Shown: one piece after another, positions 23,113-35,449 of the stretch
Position numbering within the stretch: the stretch's first letter is position 1
Layout of the letters: each line of letters begins with the position of its first letter
Source of the DNA: Coprinus comatus
Taxonomy: Eukaryota > Basidiomycota > Agaricomycetes > Agaricales > Agaricaceae
Length of the DNA: 64,000 nt
Direction of reading: 5' to 3'
NCBI GenBank assembly: GCA_034638255.1
Contig: JAWPGT010000021.1
Coordinates: 62,001-126,000 of the forward strand
The notes under the pieces: generated by a model
The model's database searches: none
What the model saw: only the letters and a program-made list of their open reading frames with translations
Told to the model about the DNA's origin: nothing
Translations under genes and position numbers: made by a program

Positions 23113-24488
23113 ATGGGCCAGTGTCTGTCCGACAACAGTAAAGTGACCAAGGAGCAGTCTGACGAGATTGAACGCAACCTGGAAGACGACAACAAACGCC
23201 TCAAAAGAGAATGCAAGATCCTCCTCCTCGGTACGCTCTCCCCAACACCCACATCCTCCTGCTTACATCCCACAGGTTCTGGCGAGTCTGGCAAGAGCAC
23301 CATCGTCAAACAGATGAAGATCATCCATCAGGGCGGCTTTACAACCGACCAGCTCATGGAGTATCGCCCAATCATATACAGAAACGTCGTAGAGTCCGCC
23401 CGCGCTATCATCGTCTACATGCGAAAGACCGGCATCGAATGCAGGGACCTGTCAAACAGACAGCTCCTCATGGAAAAAATCCTCGACTATACCCCAGAAT
23501 TCTACGGTGCAGAAATTCACTTCTCCCCAGAAATCGCAGAGGCCATCCATCAGTTCCTCAAAGACCCTGTCGTCCCAAAACTCATCGAAGACCATATGAG
23601 CGAATTTTACCTCATGGACTCTGCAGAATAGTACGTCCAACACCCACACCTTTCTCCCCCTATATCCCTCAACAGCTCTAAACAGCTTCTTTGACAATGT
23701 ACTCCGCATTGGTGAACCAAAGTATGTCCCTTCAGAGACAGATGTTCTCCGCGCTCGTCAAAAGAGTGTGGGCATCACCGAAACAAGATTCAATATGGGT
23801 CAACTTTCGTACGTCGTCCCTATCCCTTCCGTCTCCAGCTCTCTCATCCACCCCTGAAATACCTAGGATACACATGTTTGATGTGGGCGGTCAACGGTCG
23901 GAACGCAAGAAATGGATCCATTGTTTTGAATCCGTCACCTCCATCATCTTCTGTACCGCTCTCAGTGAATATGATCAGGACCTCCTTGAATACAAGTCAC
24001 AGGTATGCCTGCCCCTCATCACCCCTCTTCCTCAACTTATTGGGTGTAGAATCGTATGAGAGAATCGCTTGTCCTTTTTGAATCAGTCATCAATTCTCGT
24101 TGGTTTATTCGAACATCCATCATCCTTTTCTTGAATAAAATCGACGTCTTCAAAACTAAACTTCCAAAGGTTCGTCTCTCTGTTAATATTCGTTGACGTA
24201 ATGCTAATGTCGTAAACAGGTTCATCTGGCCAAGTTTTTCGAAGAATATACGGGAGGTGGAGATGTCAATAAAGCTGCAAAATATATACTTTGGAAATTT
24301 ATGCAAGCGAATAGGGCGAGATTGAGTGTTTATCCTCAGTATGTATCTCTTCCTCCTGTTTCCTGTCATCTCATCAACCTTTATTTAGTCTTACGCAAGC
24401 GACGGATACGACGAATATTAGATTGGTGTTTGCTGCTGTCAAGGAAACAATATTACAGAATGCATTAAAAGATTCTGGGATTCTGTGA
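23113..24488 (+). CDS. heterotrimeric G-protein alpha subunit
   Basis: Seven exons: 23113-23230, 23276-23630, 23686-23808, 23867-24002, 24050-24169, 24220-24338, 24389-24488; 1071 nt, 356 aa, the usual length, in phase. It is a GTPase relaying signals from seven-TM receptors (pheromone, nutrient) at the plasma membrane. G1 box GSGESGKST is split by intron 1. Switch regions follow: [14 protein letters not shown] with the ribosylated Arg and Thr, [12 protein letters not shown] (G3), FLNKIDVF (G4 NKxD), and a C-terminal TxA-type loop (QATDTTN). N-terminus MGQCLS gives the N-myristoylation glycine and palmitoylation cysteine. The C-terminus ends KDSGIL, without the cysteine four residues from the end, so it is not a pertussis-toxin-sensitive Gi-type tail. 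All nucleotide-binding motifs are intact. Confidence 0.95.
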
Positions 24489-26573
24489 TGGGTGGATTTT
24501 TCTGGTCATTTTAGATTTGCCTTGCTTTTTTCTTTGCTTTCGTGAGTCCTTTCTTTCCTGGATTATTGATGCGATTGAAATCCGTGATGCGGGGTGGTTG
24601 AATTGAATTGAATTGAATTGAATATTGTACTGACATGTTTGATTTCTTGATTCTTTTTTTTTTTTTTTCGCATGTAGGGACATCCCTTTTCATTTTCAAA
24701 TCTACCCCCTGCCCTCTCTTGCTTTATCCAACCCTTCAGCTACGGCTTATTATCATCCCCTCGTGTTACCTATACCTTCACTACCTATATCCTCTCGGTT
24801 GTCGCGGTTACGACTACGATTGTCACACCGTCATTGTGGTTGTGATTGGCACGGTTACGGACCTACGGTTACAACTATGATTTACGATTTATTATTGTGA
24901 TTTCCGATTTGTGGGTTTTTTTGCGATTTGAAGTGATGGTGTTTGGTAAATCCGGTTGTATGAAATTTGTTTTCTGTTGGGAGGTGTTGATGAAGATGGG
25001 ATTGTAGGTTTGTGAGTTGTGGGATTGTGGGTTGTGAGTTGGGGGTGGGTTGTGGATAGATCTATGCTGATTGATGATAACAAACAAGGTTTTATGATTT
25101 CTATGGTTTATTAAAAAAAAAAAACAACGTATATACCAAGATATATCCATCCTCTTTTCTATTTCTTTCTATCTCTTTTGCGTTGTCATGTTTACACATT
25201 TTTCACTTTGTTTTTTTATATCCATGTTTACTTACCTTTTATCATCTATGCTTGTTTCTCGTTTTATCTCTCTCCTTTTCTCTCGCATGTTTCTTTTTTT
25301 TTTTTACTTGTGTTATATTTTGTTCGTTACGTTGACCGTTTGGTTGATTTCTTTTTCTTAGTTTTCGGTTTTGGTTTTGGTTTTGGCTTTTAGTTTTTAG
25401 GTTTTAGTTTTAGTTTTTTCATGTTTGTTTAAACTGGCCTTTTGGTTCTTGTATATGCTATCGTTTTTTTTTTGCAATATTCTTTTTTTTTTTTCAGTTT
25501 TGTGAGAGAAATTACTTATGATATGGATATGACAATATGACAATATGACAATACTCGTTTTGTTCTTCTCTTCTTTATATATATATCCTTCTGGTTTGTT
25601 TGTATTCTTTTTTTTTGGTTTTTTTGTTAAATGAAATGAGAGCATGAATGAATGGAATTTGGTTTTTCACTTTTTTATTTGTTTGTTTTCTTTGAGACTC
25701 TGGGTGCCGATGTGTTACATGTATAATGTTACATGTATGATGATTATTGTGTATTATTGCATTGCGTGTATATACTATAGACTACTTGAGGAGGATTGTT
25801 TTACGAGTCATTTTGACATAAATGAAGATGATAGTTATGAAGGAATGATAACTATTACTATGCAGTAATATTGAGTAGTGAGTTGTCGTTGTCGAGGTTA
25901 TCATGAATTATGAAAGGTAGCTAGCTATAGATAACTTTGGAAGGTATTAGAGAGTTTGTATTATTAATGCGTAGTACAAGGACAATATTTCCTGTTCGAT
26001 CATCGTACATTGTACCTTCGATCGAGTGACCTCAGACTAAATTATGAATTACATGGAAGTTTATTGATGGATTTACCCCCACGCGGGGTGACAAATGATT
26101 AATGATATTTGAAATTGTCAGGAGATGCTGCGCCGAATTACAAATGATTATGTTGAAGATTCGGATACGTTTTCTTTTTGAGATGAGGGCTAAAAAAAAA
26201 AGACCTCAGTTCAATGTATGTGTTATGAGTTAGGAGGATTGTAGAGCAAGTACGAATTTCTTCAATTCAATTCAATTTTTTTTTGTGCCTGAGGGTTTGT
26301 TGTAGTAACAGACTCGGAGACGAGACTCGTGTATATTCATTCAGCTAGTTCTAGTTACTACTACGTCTTTTTTTTTTTTTTTTTAAGTAACAATTTTTAT
26401 CAAGAAGAGTGGGGAGTTGGAAGGTAAGTAAGTGTGCTAAATTTGTCCCAATTAGTATTAGGCACGATTTAATAGGTGAAAGTATGAAAAGAGAGAGATA
26501 AAAAATAGAAACACGAGATTAAAAGAGACAAAAAAAACTCCAAGGACAGGGTCAGTCATTCTTTGAGTGAAAT
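24489..26573. other. intergenic between convergent genes, simple-sequence rich
   Basis: 2.1 kb separates the stops of two convergent genes. It holds a five-copy TTGAA array (about 24598-24622), GGTTTT repeats (25365-25392), GACAATAT repeats (about 25530-25552) and many T tracts (such as 26366-26385). No gene or mobile element recognised. Confidence 0.6.
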
Positions 26574-28411
26574 TCATTGCCCATATCCATCGTCTAACCT
26601 ACCGCTCCGATGGATCAATGAAATAGTTGATCCAACATTACTGTTACTACCTACACTTGAACCAGGCGTAGAAGGAATAGGGCTAGGAAGATCTGGACCA
26701 ATTTGTGGTTCACCAAGATCATTACCGGTATATCTTTCTTTTCCTTTTCCTTTTCTGAGTCCACTCCCACTTCCAGTCATAGTAGAATCTATATCGATTT
26801 GAATCTTTGGGACCTCAAGTTTCCTTCGATTGTCAGATTTGGATATGGCATCCAAAGTTTGTGAAGTGTGATCGTGAGTGGAGGTTGATTGAAGGTCGAT
26901 AGATTGAAGACTGGTAAGTTCTATTTCTTCCATACCACCTTGGATATTTGATGGACCGGGAGTAGTATTGGTGTTATCGTCACTAACCACATTATTCCAA
27001 TCATCATCACCTGTACCATGTTCAGCTTCACTGAGTTGCAGAGTGTCGACATCGCTAGTTCTGGAATTAGTGGCAAATCGAGGTGAATCTAGGCTTCTGC
27101 GGTTACGGTTAAGGTTACGATTTGCAGGAGTCACTGATACGGGCCGTTGCTTGGTATCTTTCCTGGACTTCCATAAATCAGAGACTCTGACAAAAAAGGT
27201 CAAAAATATTGAAAGGTTTGAAGCAGTTAAAGCTACACCGCACTATCACAAACAAAACTATTAGTATGGTATTAAGTGAGAAGTAGAAGGATAAAACTTA
27301 CAACCCAAATGCTACGCTCAATTTCTTTTATGCCAATTCCATCCTCATATATTATTGCCGCATGCCAAATTGCAAACCCAGTTGTTACCAGGTAGCAGAA
27401 ATTGGAGATGGCGATGTTATATTCGCGTTTAGTCTTGTGCTGAAGGCTGTATAATATCTTAATAGTATGGTAAATAAGTAGCCCATCACCTCCTATGTCC
27501 GCTAATTAAGATTGAGAACAGTTAAATAATTTAGAATGATGAAGTGATAAAAAAAAACGTACTGAGGAAGTGAGTGATTGCTACTTGTTTGGGTAGATGA
27601 CATTGTACGAAGGAAATTGTTCCAGGTATGTTTTCAAGAGCTCCAGGACATTCACGTTGGTTAAAGCAAATCGTGAAGGTCTGCATTATCAGTATTACCA
27701 CGATTAAGAAGTACCCTATGGCCACCCTGAGATATAACTTTCGGCGAGATTTGGTTATTATTGGTAAGATGAGTGATGCCCTGCTACACCTGTTTATCAA
27801 ATTGATGTGGTTGGTTTTTGTGTTTAGTACGAGGTACTTCTATGGAGAGAAAAAAGAAAGCTTTGGAAACAAAGGAAGGGATTAACTCACCAGATTATGG
27901 TGTAGAATGTTACCATCCTGCCGTAATATGACGGTGTATTCCCTGTTATACAATTTTGTGAGTAAAGAATTCAAGTGTTGGAATAAGAATTTCCTTTGGA
28001 ATGAAACGATGCGACGTACAGGTAGTCCAAAATAAAGCATACTGACAAATTTGGCCTGTCAATGCCACCAGTACCAGATACTATGCATGGAAAAAAATGA
28101 GGTTTAAGTGGTTAAATTATGATAACGTCACTTACCTCAGACCAAAGGTCTGAGACCTTTAACTTGTTGTAGAAATTTCCATAGGGTATCGGACTGGGAC
28201 CGGTGTAGATAATCCACCACCTAACTATGAACCGTACCATCGTTGTTGAGGCGCTAACCACCGTCGCAAATAGGACAATTTCTAATATTTCATAACATGC
28301 ATTAGTTTGAAGATCACATAAATGAATAGAATGAGGCAAGCCAGATTCGGAAATGGATAACTAACGTTGTAGCCTTAGAAGTTCATTGTCTGTGAGGTTT
28401 AGTGACTCCAT
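26574..28411 (-). CDS. multi-pass membrane protein, basidiomycete-type, unknown function
   Basis: Seven exons: 28366-28411, 28136-28281, 28020-28080, 27891-27942, 27563-27780, 27302-27501, 26574-27242; 1392 nt, 463 aa, in phase. About six or seven membrane spans: IVLFATVVSASTTMV, YLVLVALTGQICQYALF, VTFYTIIWASLILP, LRVAIGYFLIVVILIMQTF, ISNFCYLVTTGFAIW, VALTASNLSIFLTFF. The last exon encodes a cytosolic-looking Ser/Asn/Asp-rich tail of about 190 residues with a Lys/Arg patch (RKGKGKER). The layout is like the many seven-span basidiomycete proteins without assigned function; I cannot name a family with confidence. Convergent with the G-alpha gene. No broken exons. Confidence 0.75.
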
Positions 28412-29055
28412 CTCTTCCACCGTCACTGAGGAACGGACGAGGAATTATGGGAAGAGAAGTGAATGCATTTCTAGGACCAATAATTAAGCTTATATACTAT
28501 ATTCTGACCTAGTTCCTGTCTAGTAATGTGTTCAGAGTTTCTGTGTCTTGACAAAAGGACACATAATGTTAGTTCATACTAAACCCGCGTGGTAATATTG
28601 AATAACAATGTAGACAGTGTGGACACAAATCCGAAATATGGTGTCTAGTCAACAATTATATAAGGTACATACCATGAGATGAATTTCAGGCCGTGTCAAT
28701 TACTAGACTATGATGTAGTAGGTCCATATTTAACAGCATATCTAGCGAGTGTTATTTTTGGCTGACTTGATTATAATATTGACTCTCGATCAGGGTCTGT
28801 CGCTAAATTAAGCTCCGAGAAAGGTTAAAGATCACCATAAGTTCTGCTTCTTCAAGTATCATGGAGGATGGGCAGATGCTAAAAAGAGGTCACAGTGATC
28901 TACCACTAATTCTAAGTAGTAGTATTATGAATACGTCCTCAGATGAACCAAACAAATTCACGAGTAGACAAACATGCATTTGTTACACTAAGACTACATA
29001 CAACATTGTTACATATACAAGCGCAAAAGAATGAGTGAAGTAAAATGTAGAGTAT
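28412..29055. other. intergenic
   Basis: Promoter side of the 26.6-28.4 kb membrane protein and 3' flank of HsbA-like gene D. Nothing else recognised. Confidence 0.5.
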
Positions 29056-29803
29056 TTAGTAGGCAGCGATGGCAACATCGAAGGCAGCGAGTACACGGGT
29101 CTTGTAGGCAATGCCGTCCGGTTGGATAGAGGCCTATACGTTCTCAATTTCATATTATTGATAGAAATAGAATGAAACTCACGGGAGCGTTGACAATAAG
29201 AGAGTCAGCGAAGGCGCTGGTAGAGGCCCTCAAGTTGATCAAATCTTGCTTGACGAGAGCAGGGATACCACCGACGGGGAGAGCTATAGAGTGGTTAGCC
29301 ATGGCTCTATGAGGAATTGTTACAAAAAGATACATACTGACGAAGGCGGGCTTCTTGGCAACGATTTCAATGAGAGCATGATCAATGGTGGGCTCAATAG
29401 CGAGGATGGCAGCCAGGATAGCATCAGCATCAGGGCTGGCAACGGGCCCCTCAGTCTATAGTATGTTAGCATGATTATTGTATGGGATGCTGAATATCTA
29501 TTACGTACGGTGGCGACGGTGGTGGCAGTACCGAGCTGGGTGTTCAATGCAACGGCAGCATTATGGATGCCCTAGAACTGTGTTAGAAAGAATACAAATA
29601 GACGAAGAATCACGTATGCGTACAATGGCGGCGGAGAGAGTCCCACCAGTGAGAGGGTAGGCGGTGATCAGATTATCAAGGTTGGTGGTTCCAGTGGCAA
29701 CAGTGGCGATAGAAGCGAGAACATCGGCAGGGGTGCGAGCAACGGGGGTAGCAAGAGCACCGGCTATGGCACCGAGGAGGACAGCAGCAGAGGAGAATTG
29801 CAT
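29056..29803 (-). CDS. HsbA-like secreted cell-surface protein, paralog D
   Basis: Five exons: 29624-29803, 29509-29571, 29338-29455, 29183-29283, 29056-29133; 540 nt, 179 aa, in phase. A clear signal peptide (MQFSSAAVLLGAIAGALA) precedes RTPADVLASIATVATGTTNL, AYPLTGGTLSAAI, SPDADAILAAILAIEPTIDH, GGIPALVKQDLINLRAST and RVLAAFDVAIAAY. This is the best HsbA match of the four. Codon choice is strongly C-ending (GCC, ACC, CTC), unlike the other three copies, suggesting high expression. Exons 2-4 (63, 118, 101 nt) are identical in length to those of A and C although the copy is 9 kb away and inverted. Confidence 0.92.
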
Positions 29804-29863
29804 TGTTATCGAGTGAAGAACTGGTTGGGTTAGTCTGATGTTGTTCTCCAGAAATTTTCTCCT

Positions 29864-29872
29864 CTTTTTATA
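29864..29872 (-). promoter_or_regulatory. TATA box of HsbA-like gene D
   Basis: On the minus strand TATAAAAAG begins 69 bp before the ATG, the same place as in paralogs A and C. Confidence 0.7.
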
Positions 29873-31548
29873 GAATTCTAGGACTCCTACAGCTATCCAA
29901 AAAGGAGTGCGCTATAGGAGACCTTCCTACTCTTTCATTATCTGCAAGCATTTGATTCTTTTGGCGTCTCTTGGCATTTACTATGACCGGGATCAACTGC
30001 GACGAGTCGTCTGATGATTTTCTTCGAGTAGAATTAAGCGATTGTTCTATCCAATCGCCACGGATTCGTTGACTTACTTGTCATCTGGAAAATGTAGACG
30101 ACAGGTAAATCTGCTATCTCGACCATCTTTTCCGTTTGTGTACCCACAAATGACATCGACTGACGAGACCCCAGGCTCAAGCGCTCAAGAATCATAGTAT
30201 ACCGCAGTGCTACATGCGGACTGAAAAAAGGCGCACATACTAATAATGTCAGCTGAGCTGTCCAGAGTCTCATTGACAGGTCGTAATTGATGGGAAAACG
30301 AATACACGCTGAGTAACTCACACCAAGTAGTCTGAACCGGAAAATCAGAATATTCAGAGTGGATAATCATTCGATCTCAGGGTAGGCGTACGGAGATAAT
30401 TCCCCAGGACTCCCGTTGATGAGAATGAATATTTGGATGCGGGGTGCCGTAGCTAGATCTATTTTTGCAATGGTGGAGATTCTGAAAGTTTCCTCGAACT
30501 CAGTGCAAACGTTCAAAATCCAGGATGTCGTCACAGTAACAAATCAACTTGCAACTTTTCTGGTTTCTCTATTCAAAACTCCTGTTTTGGTTTCACCTTG
30601 GATAAGTATAGACGAATTTACGGACATAATCTTCCGAGTCTGGTACTGCTGGCACCCAATGCGGGGTACCAAGATCAAATTTGTTTTTTTCAGTGACGGA
30701 ATTATCAAGGGCATACATACAACCTCCGAAGGGTACCTTTTTGGCTCTAATTAATGAATACCACCAATTGAATTGTCGTTGAGAATTGCTTGCCAGTTTC
30801 TGTCCAAAATCATGCTCTCCGAAGAGTCGGTCCCGATTACACTATTGAATATATGTCATAAAAGTGACATGTGTCTAGTGGTATACACTTAAGTATACAA
30901 TCCTCAGTCTCGGATCATAGTATTATCATCAAAACATCACCATTGGGTTTGTTTTTGCCATCTCTTCAAAAGTAATGGGAATTGTCACAATATATTAGAA
31001 AATGTACTTCACGCGTTTCAAGGGCTGGTAGTCCACGTACACACATTACTAGGTTTGTATTTGTTGCATCATTATTGTGTCATTCGAGGGTATTTTATTC
31101 TGATTTTCGCCATCGATTCAAATTGCCTAGCCGCGATTGTAGTTTTTTTTTGCGGGAGCAGAGTGGTCTATTGCCTTTCAGGTTCATTCTTAAAATGATA
31201 GTCAGAAAATCAGATGTTAACATTTCACTTCTCGTTGTCAGCACTGCTCCGCTTTGCTCATCAAACAGGTGTTTTAATTTTATGTGAAGAACAGTCAGTT
31301 GTTGGGACTCAGAATTCGAACCGGTTCAAGGGGTTGCCAGATTGTTCATATGGTTCCAGTGCTGAAACCGTGTGCTAAGCACGTGGTGAATCGTAATAAT
31401 CCCTGTTCTGAATTACTACTCTCCTTTTCTATCCTAACCCGACCATATAGCAATGAAATCATTCTCACCCGACCGACCGCCAAACATGAAAATCTTCTCG
31501 TCATGGAATTAGACGGCCTAAGTGTAGTGAGCGATTCCCTAAGAAGAT
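29873..31548. other. intergenic, no supported gene
   Basis: Short ORFs (longest 112 codons, 30416-30754 plus) have no motif, conserved splicing or neighbour logic. Nothing else seen. Confidence 0.5.
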
Positions 31549-31764
31549 TGTAACGGGTAGAGATGACTTAATACGTCATCTGTTATGTTTATTTTTGAAA
31601 GTTTATTATTATTTGTCCAACGCCCTTTATAAGACGTTGGACCTAGTTACGATGTACTTAATTCTTACCTTTTTCGACTCTGAAATACAGAGACCGTGCA
31701 GAATCAGCTGCTGTTCGACTACGTGTAAGAATATCACCCACTTGTAACGCTACGACCGGTTACA
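31549..31764 (-). mobile_element. solo LTR, family LTR-1 (copy 2)
   Basis: 216 bp, reverse complement of the LTR at 15427-15628 plus a short AT-rich insertion. Ends are TGTAAC/GTTACA. A perfect 5-bp target duplication AAGAT lies at 31544-31548 and 31765-31769. Confidence 0.93.
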
Positions 31765-31807
31765 AAGATTTTAGAAGACGATTAGCTCAACTTGTCCTGT
31801 GTTTCAC

Positions 31808-31875
31808 GTAGTTGGATGGTAAAACTTAAACCACCATACAACCATAACTTGAGAGTATGCGTCGAAAGTCCTGAA
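31808..31875 (+). repeat. 68-bp dispersed repeat, copy 1
   Basis: Matches 58092-58159 in the same orientation with five differences by eye. It has no coding sense and lies just right of the solo LTR. The unit's true ends are unknown. Confidence 0.75.
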
Positions 31876-33040
31876 TGTCCACATAACGATGATTACTAAT
31901 ACTTGAGCCGAAGCTTTTACCGAAACTTCGTCGTCATCGTACACTGGACTGGCACCAAAGATTATTTGGAGGTGTTTGCCCATCAGTTCGCATCAATTCC
32001 CATCATTACCCGGCATCTTCTGGCAATAAGGAACTTGTGCATTAGAGAAGGACAATGTGTTGGTGTCAAAGATTTTTGAGTTTGTATTACATAGGAACAA
32101 GTTTATAATGTATTTAAGACTGGAAAAAATGAGCTTTTAGTGTGTATATGAAGTTATGAACCCATAACTTGAAAACCTCTTCATTATTGCTGGTTGCACT
32201 AAAATATATTCAATACCCAATCACCGGGCGCCCCTTCAACTCATGGCAGTACAGGCCAAGTACAGGCAGTACCTACATAGACGCATCGAACTGACGTCGA
32301 ACGTTCTGAAGATTTTTGGAAGCACTCAAAGCGACAAAAATACATTTTTCCACAGAAATGGTGACGGCTCGGCTCCAGTGGCTCGGTATGCCGGACCTAA
32401 CCCACAATTTCCACGTGATGACAATCGGACAGATCGGATTGTACATGGCCAAGTCCTAAGCTTCTTCTCTTCTATGCGTTCTTCGATTTCCTCGCTTCCT
32501 TATTTGAATCAAGTTGAAAGGACCATTTCTTATGTCTTCCACCTCCGTGATCTCAACGAGACTGCCACGGTGTCACCTACACTCACCAGTTACTTGGCGG
32601 CGGGGTTCTCAATGGACCCTGTTTCAGGAATCAGTTCACCATGTTGCTGGAAATTGAGAAGGCCTTGAAGATTACTTTCATACTCACTACCCTCATATTG
32701 AAGAGGGTTTATTTCCTCTTTCAACGACACCATTGTTTAGTATGTTTATGTCCTAGAAATCCATGCCCATGGGTAGATACGTCATCTATGGTATGATCCC
32801 AATTTACCCCTCGAGGGTGTCGGTGAGTGCTTCGGTGATATCCAGGTGAAATATGGGAGTTTTGAATTACTTAGCAATCGCTGATTGCGATGGTCAAGGA
32901 AATGACACTTGGTTCTTAATTTGCGCACCAATGTACGTATCTGAATTTCTACTGAGAGAAGCTGTACGGGGAAAATACCCCTCTACTCTTTGGCAAAGAT
33001 CTGTTACGGCAAATAAAGGTATAAATTTTTGGCACACAGA
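31876..33040. other. intergenic, promoter of GMC gene at right end
   Basis: A 141-codon ORF (32243-32668 plus) has no recognisable motif. TATATATA at about 33047-33060 lies 40-50 bp before the GMC start codon. Confidence 0.5.
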
Positions 33041-33098
33041 AGTGGAAATATATATATATAATTGCGCGTACATCTCAAACGCGTGTTCTGCCTCTACG

Positions 33099-35449
33099 AT
33101 GGTGCTTGGACATATGCTCATTCCGCTTTGCTCACTTCTGTTTGCACTCACGCAGAACGCTTTCGCAACTCGATACTTCCAACATTTCAGCGATCTTCCC
33201 ACTGGCCAACTCTATGACTTCATAGTCATTGGTACCGGTGCCGGAGGAGCAACAGTAGCAGGAAGACTTGCGGAAGACGGAAGGCTCAATGTACTTGCCA
33301 TTGAAGCAGGACCTTTGTATGTATACAGGGACCTGGCGAGATATTTCATTAATATTAAAATTTTCAGGGATACCGATTTCCCAAATGTTGCAATTCCCGG
33401 CCTTCAAACATCTTTGCCGGGGGGTTCCATTGACTGGAACTTCACCACTGTTCCTCAGGTTAATGCTGGTGGGCGCGTTATGCCCTATTCTAGAGCTAAA
33501 GTCCTTGGAGGATGCACGTCTCATAGTGAGTACTCTAACCTAATATTTTCGAATATGTATAAAACAGTTCATTGCTTTAGATGGCATGGCTTACACTCGT
33601 GGATCCAGAGACGACTATGATAGATATGCGAGAACAGTGAACGACCCTTCGTTCTCATGGGACTCCATGCAAAGGTACATTCGTAGGGTTAGTCAATTCT
33701 ATTGCTCAATGTTACCATCCCTGCTAATTCAAATGAAGAATGAAAGGCTTCAGTTTAACAGTAATATTACAGGTCACCTTGACCCTTCAATTCATGGTCG
33801 ACAAGGAAGGATTGCAGTCTCCGCTCCTTTCACAGAGCATCCTGTCAATGATTTGTCCCTGGAGACCACAAGAGTCTTGCCAGAAGAGTTTCCGTTTAAA
33901 CTAGATTACAATGACGGTATGCCTATTGGGATAGGTAAGTGAAATGTTAGAAAATCTCAGGTGTCTCGGGGATTGATTTGTGAGTTTGAAGGTTGGCTTC
34001 AATTGACTATCGACAATGGTGTTAGGAGTAGCTCAGCTGCAGGATACATCCGTACCGCTCGGGATAACCTTCATGTACTCCTCAATACCCAAGTCACACG
34101 TATAATTTCCAGTTTCACCAATGTCACTGAGTTCCGTACAGTAGAGCTAGGAACAAATACACTAGGTAAGCCTAGCATGACTTTTTCATGTAAAAATCGG
34201 ATGATTGAAGTTCAATGCCACAGACCTGCATCAAATTACCGCGGGACGAGAAGTCATTATATCCGGAGGTGCCATCAATAGTCCACAAATCCTGCTTGCT
34301 TCAGGAATTGGTCCTAGATCCGAATTAGAACCGTTTGGAATCAATGTAACCGTAGACAACCCAAGTGTTGGTAAGAATCTTAGTGAACAGCCCTCTTTAT
34401 TTGGGTTCATTGAAACAACATTGCCATCTTCCTTGGGATCGTACGTTCAGGTTATATTCTCATGCTTTTTTAACCGAATACTGAGAACCGTTTAGTTTCA
34501 ATGTGACCACTGCTCTCGAGCAATGGCGGGAATCACACACTGGGCCATTAGCCAATATACAACTCCTCCCACTTGTCGCATGGACGCGAGTTCCAGCTAA
34601 CTCTTCTGTCTTAAATGGACTTACAGATCCCGTTCCTGGAGCTAATTCCCCTCATCATGAGTTCTTATTCCCGGTATGTAAATGATTCTCACTTTCAGAC
34701 GACGATCAATAACGCGTGGACCTTCAGGGCATCGTGAACCTTACAGACCCATCCATTATTCCTATGCTCCCTCCATCTCTTCCAGGTGTGTAACATGCAA
34801 CCCTGTCGTCGTCACCCGGGCACGCCTACTGAATAAATTATATATCTACCAGATGGGTTGGAATTGGGCTTGACCTTTGCTGCAGTGAACTTACACCCTC
34901 TTTCTCGTAGGTTTCCCATTCGTCAAATTTGTCTAACTTACTGACTTCTCTGCAGGCGGGTCCATTACGCTCAATTCAAGTGATCCTTTTAATAACCCCA
35001 ATATCGATATAAACCTATTCGATTCGGAGGTAGACGTAATACTCATGCGAGAAAACATCCGGGCGATTCAAAGATTTTGTTCTGCTTCTCCATGGAATAG
35101 TGCGGTCGGGGATATGATTTTGCCTCCAGTCAATATTACTACATCGGATGAACAAATGGACGAATATATGCGTCAGGTAGTCTCTCCAACACTTCACATT
35201 GTTGGATCATTATCTATGTCTCCAAGAGGAGCGAGATGGGGTGTAGTTGATCCTGATTTTCGCGTGAAAGGTACGACTGGCTTAAGGGTGGTGGATGCTT
35301 CTGTCTTGGTATGTGGTGTCTCCTGTAACAATACAGATATATTAACAAGTTTTCTTTAGCCTTTCATGCCTAGTGCGCATACTCAAGTGCCTGTTTATGC
35401 TTTTGCTGAGCTTGCTGCCGAATTGATTCGAAATGCTTGGAGGAATTAG
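33099..35449 (+). CDS. secreted GMC oxidoreductase (aryl-alcohol oxidase-like)
   Basis: Eleven exons: 33099-33316, 33368-33525, 33581-33687, 33739-33934, 33992-34165, 34224-34440, 34496-34673, 34728-34785, 34853-34906, 34956-35308, 35360-35449; 1803 nt, 600 aa, in phase. Signal peptide about [20 protein letters not shown]. Near the N-terminus is the FAD-binding [30 protein letters not shown] is the first GMC signature, with Cys where Ser is usual, and [18 protein letters not shown] the second. Catalytic histidines are in [14 protein letters not shown] and [14 protein letters not shown]. This fits aryl-alcohol oxidases, which oxidise benzylic alcohols and release H2O2 for peroxidases in lignin decay. 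Substrate is inferred: other GMC enzymes share the frame. Exon 6 acceptor was chosen at 34223 because only that keeps phase. Confidence 0.9.

Noticed and set aside
30416..30754. 112-codon plus-strand ORF
   Set aside because: No motif or signal peptide; surrounding DNA shows no exon structure.
32243..32668. 141-codon plus-strand ORF
   Set aside because: No recognisable motif and no support from neighbours; too little evidence to call a gene.
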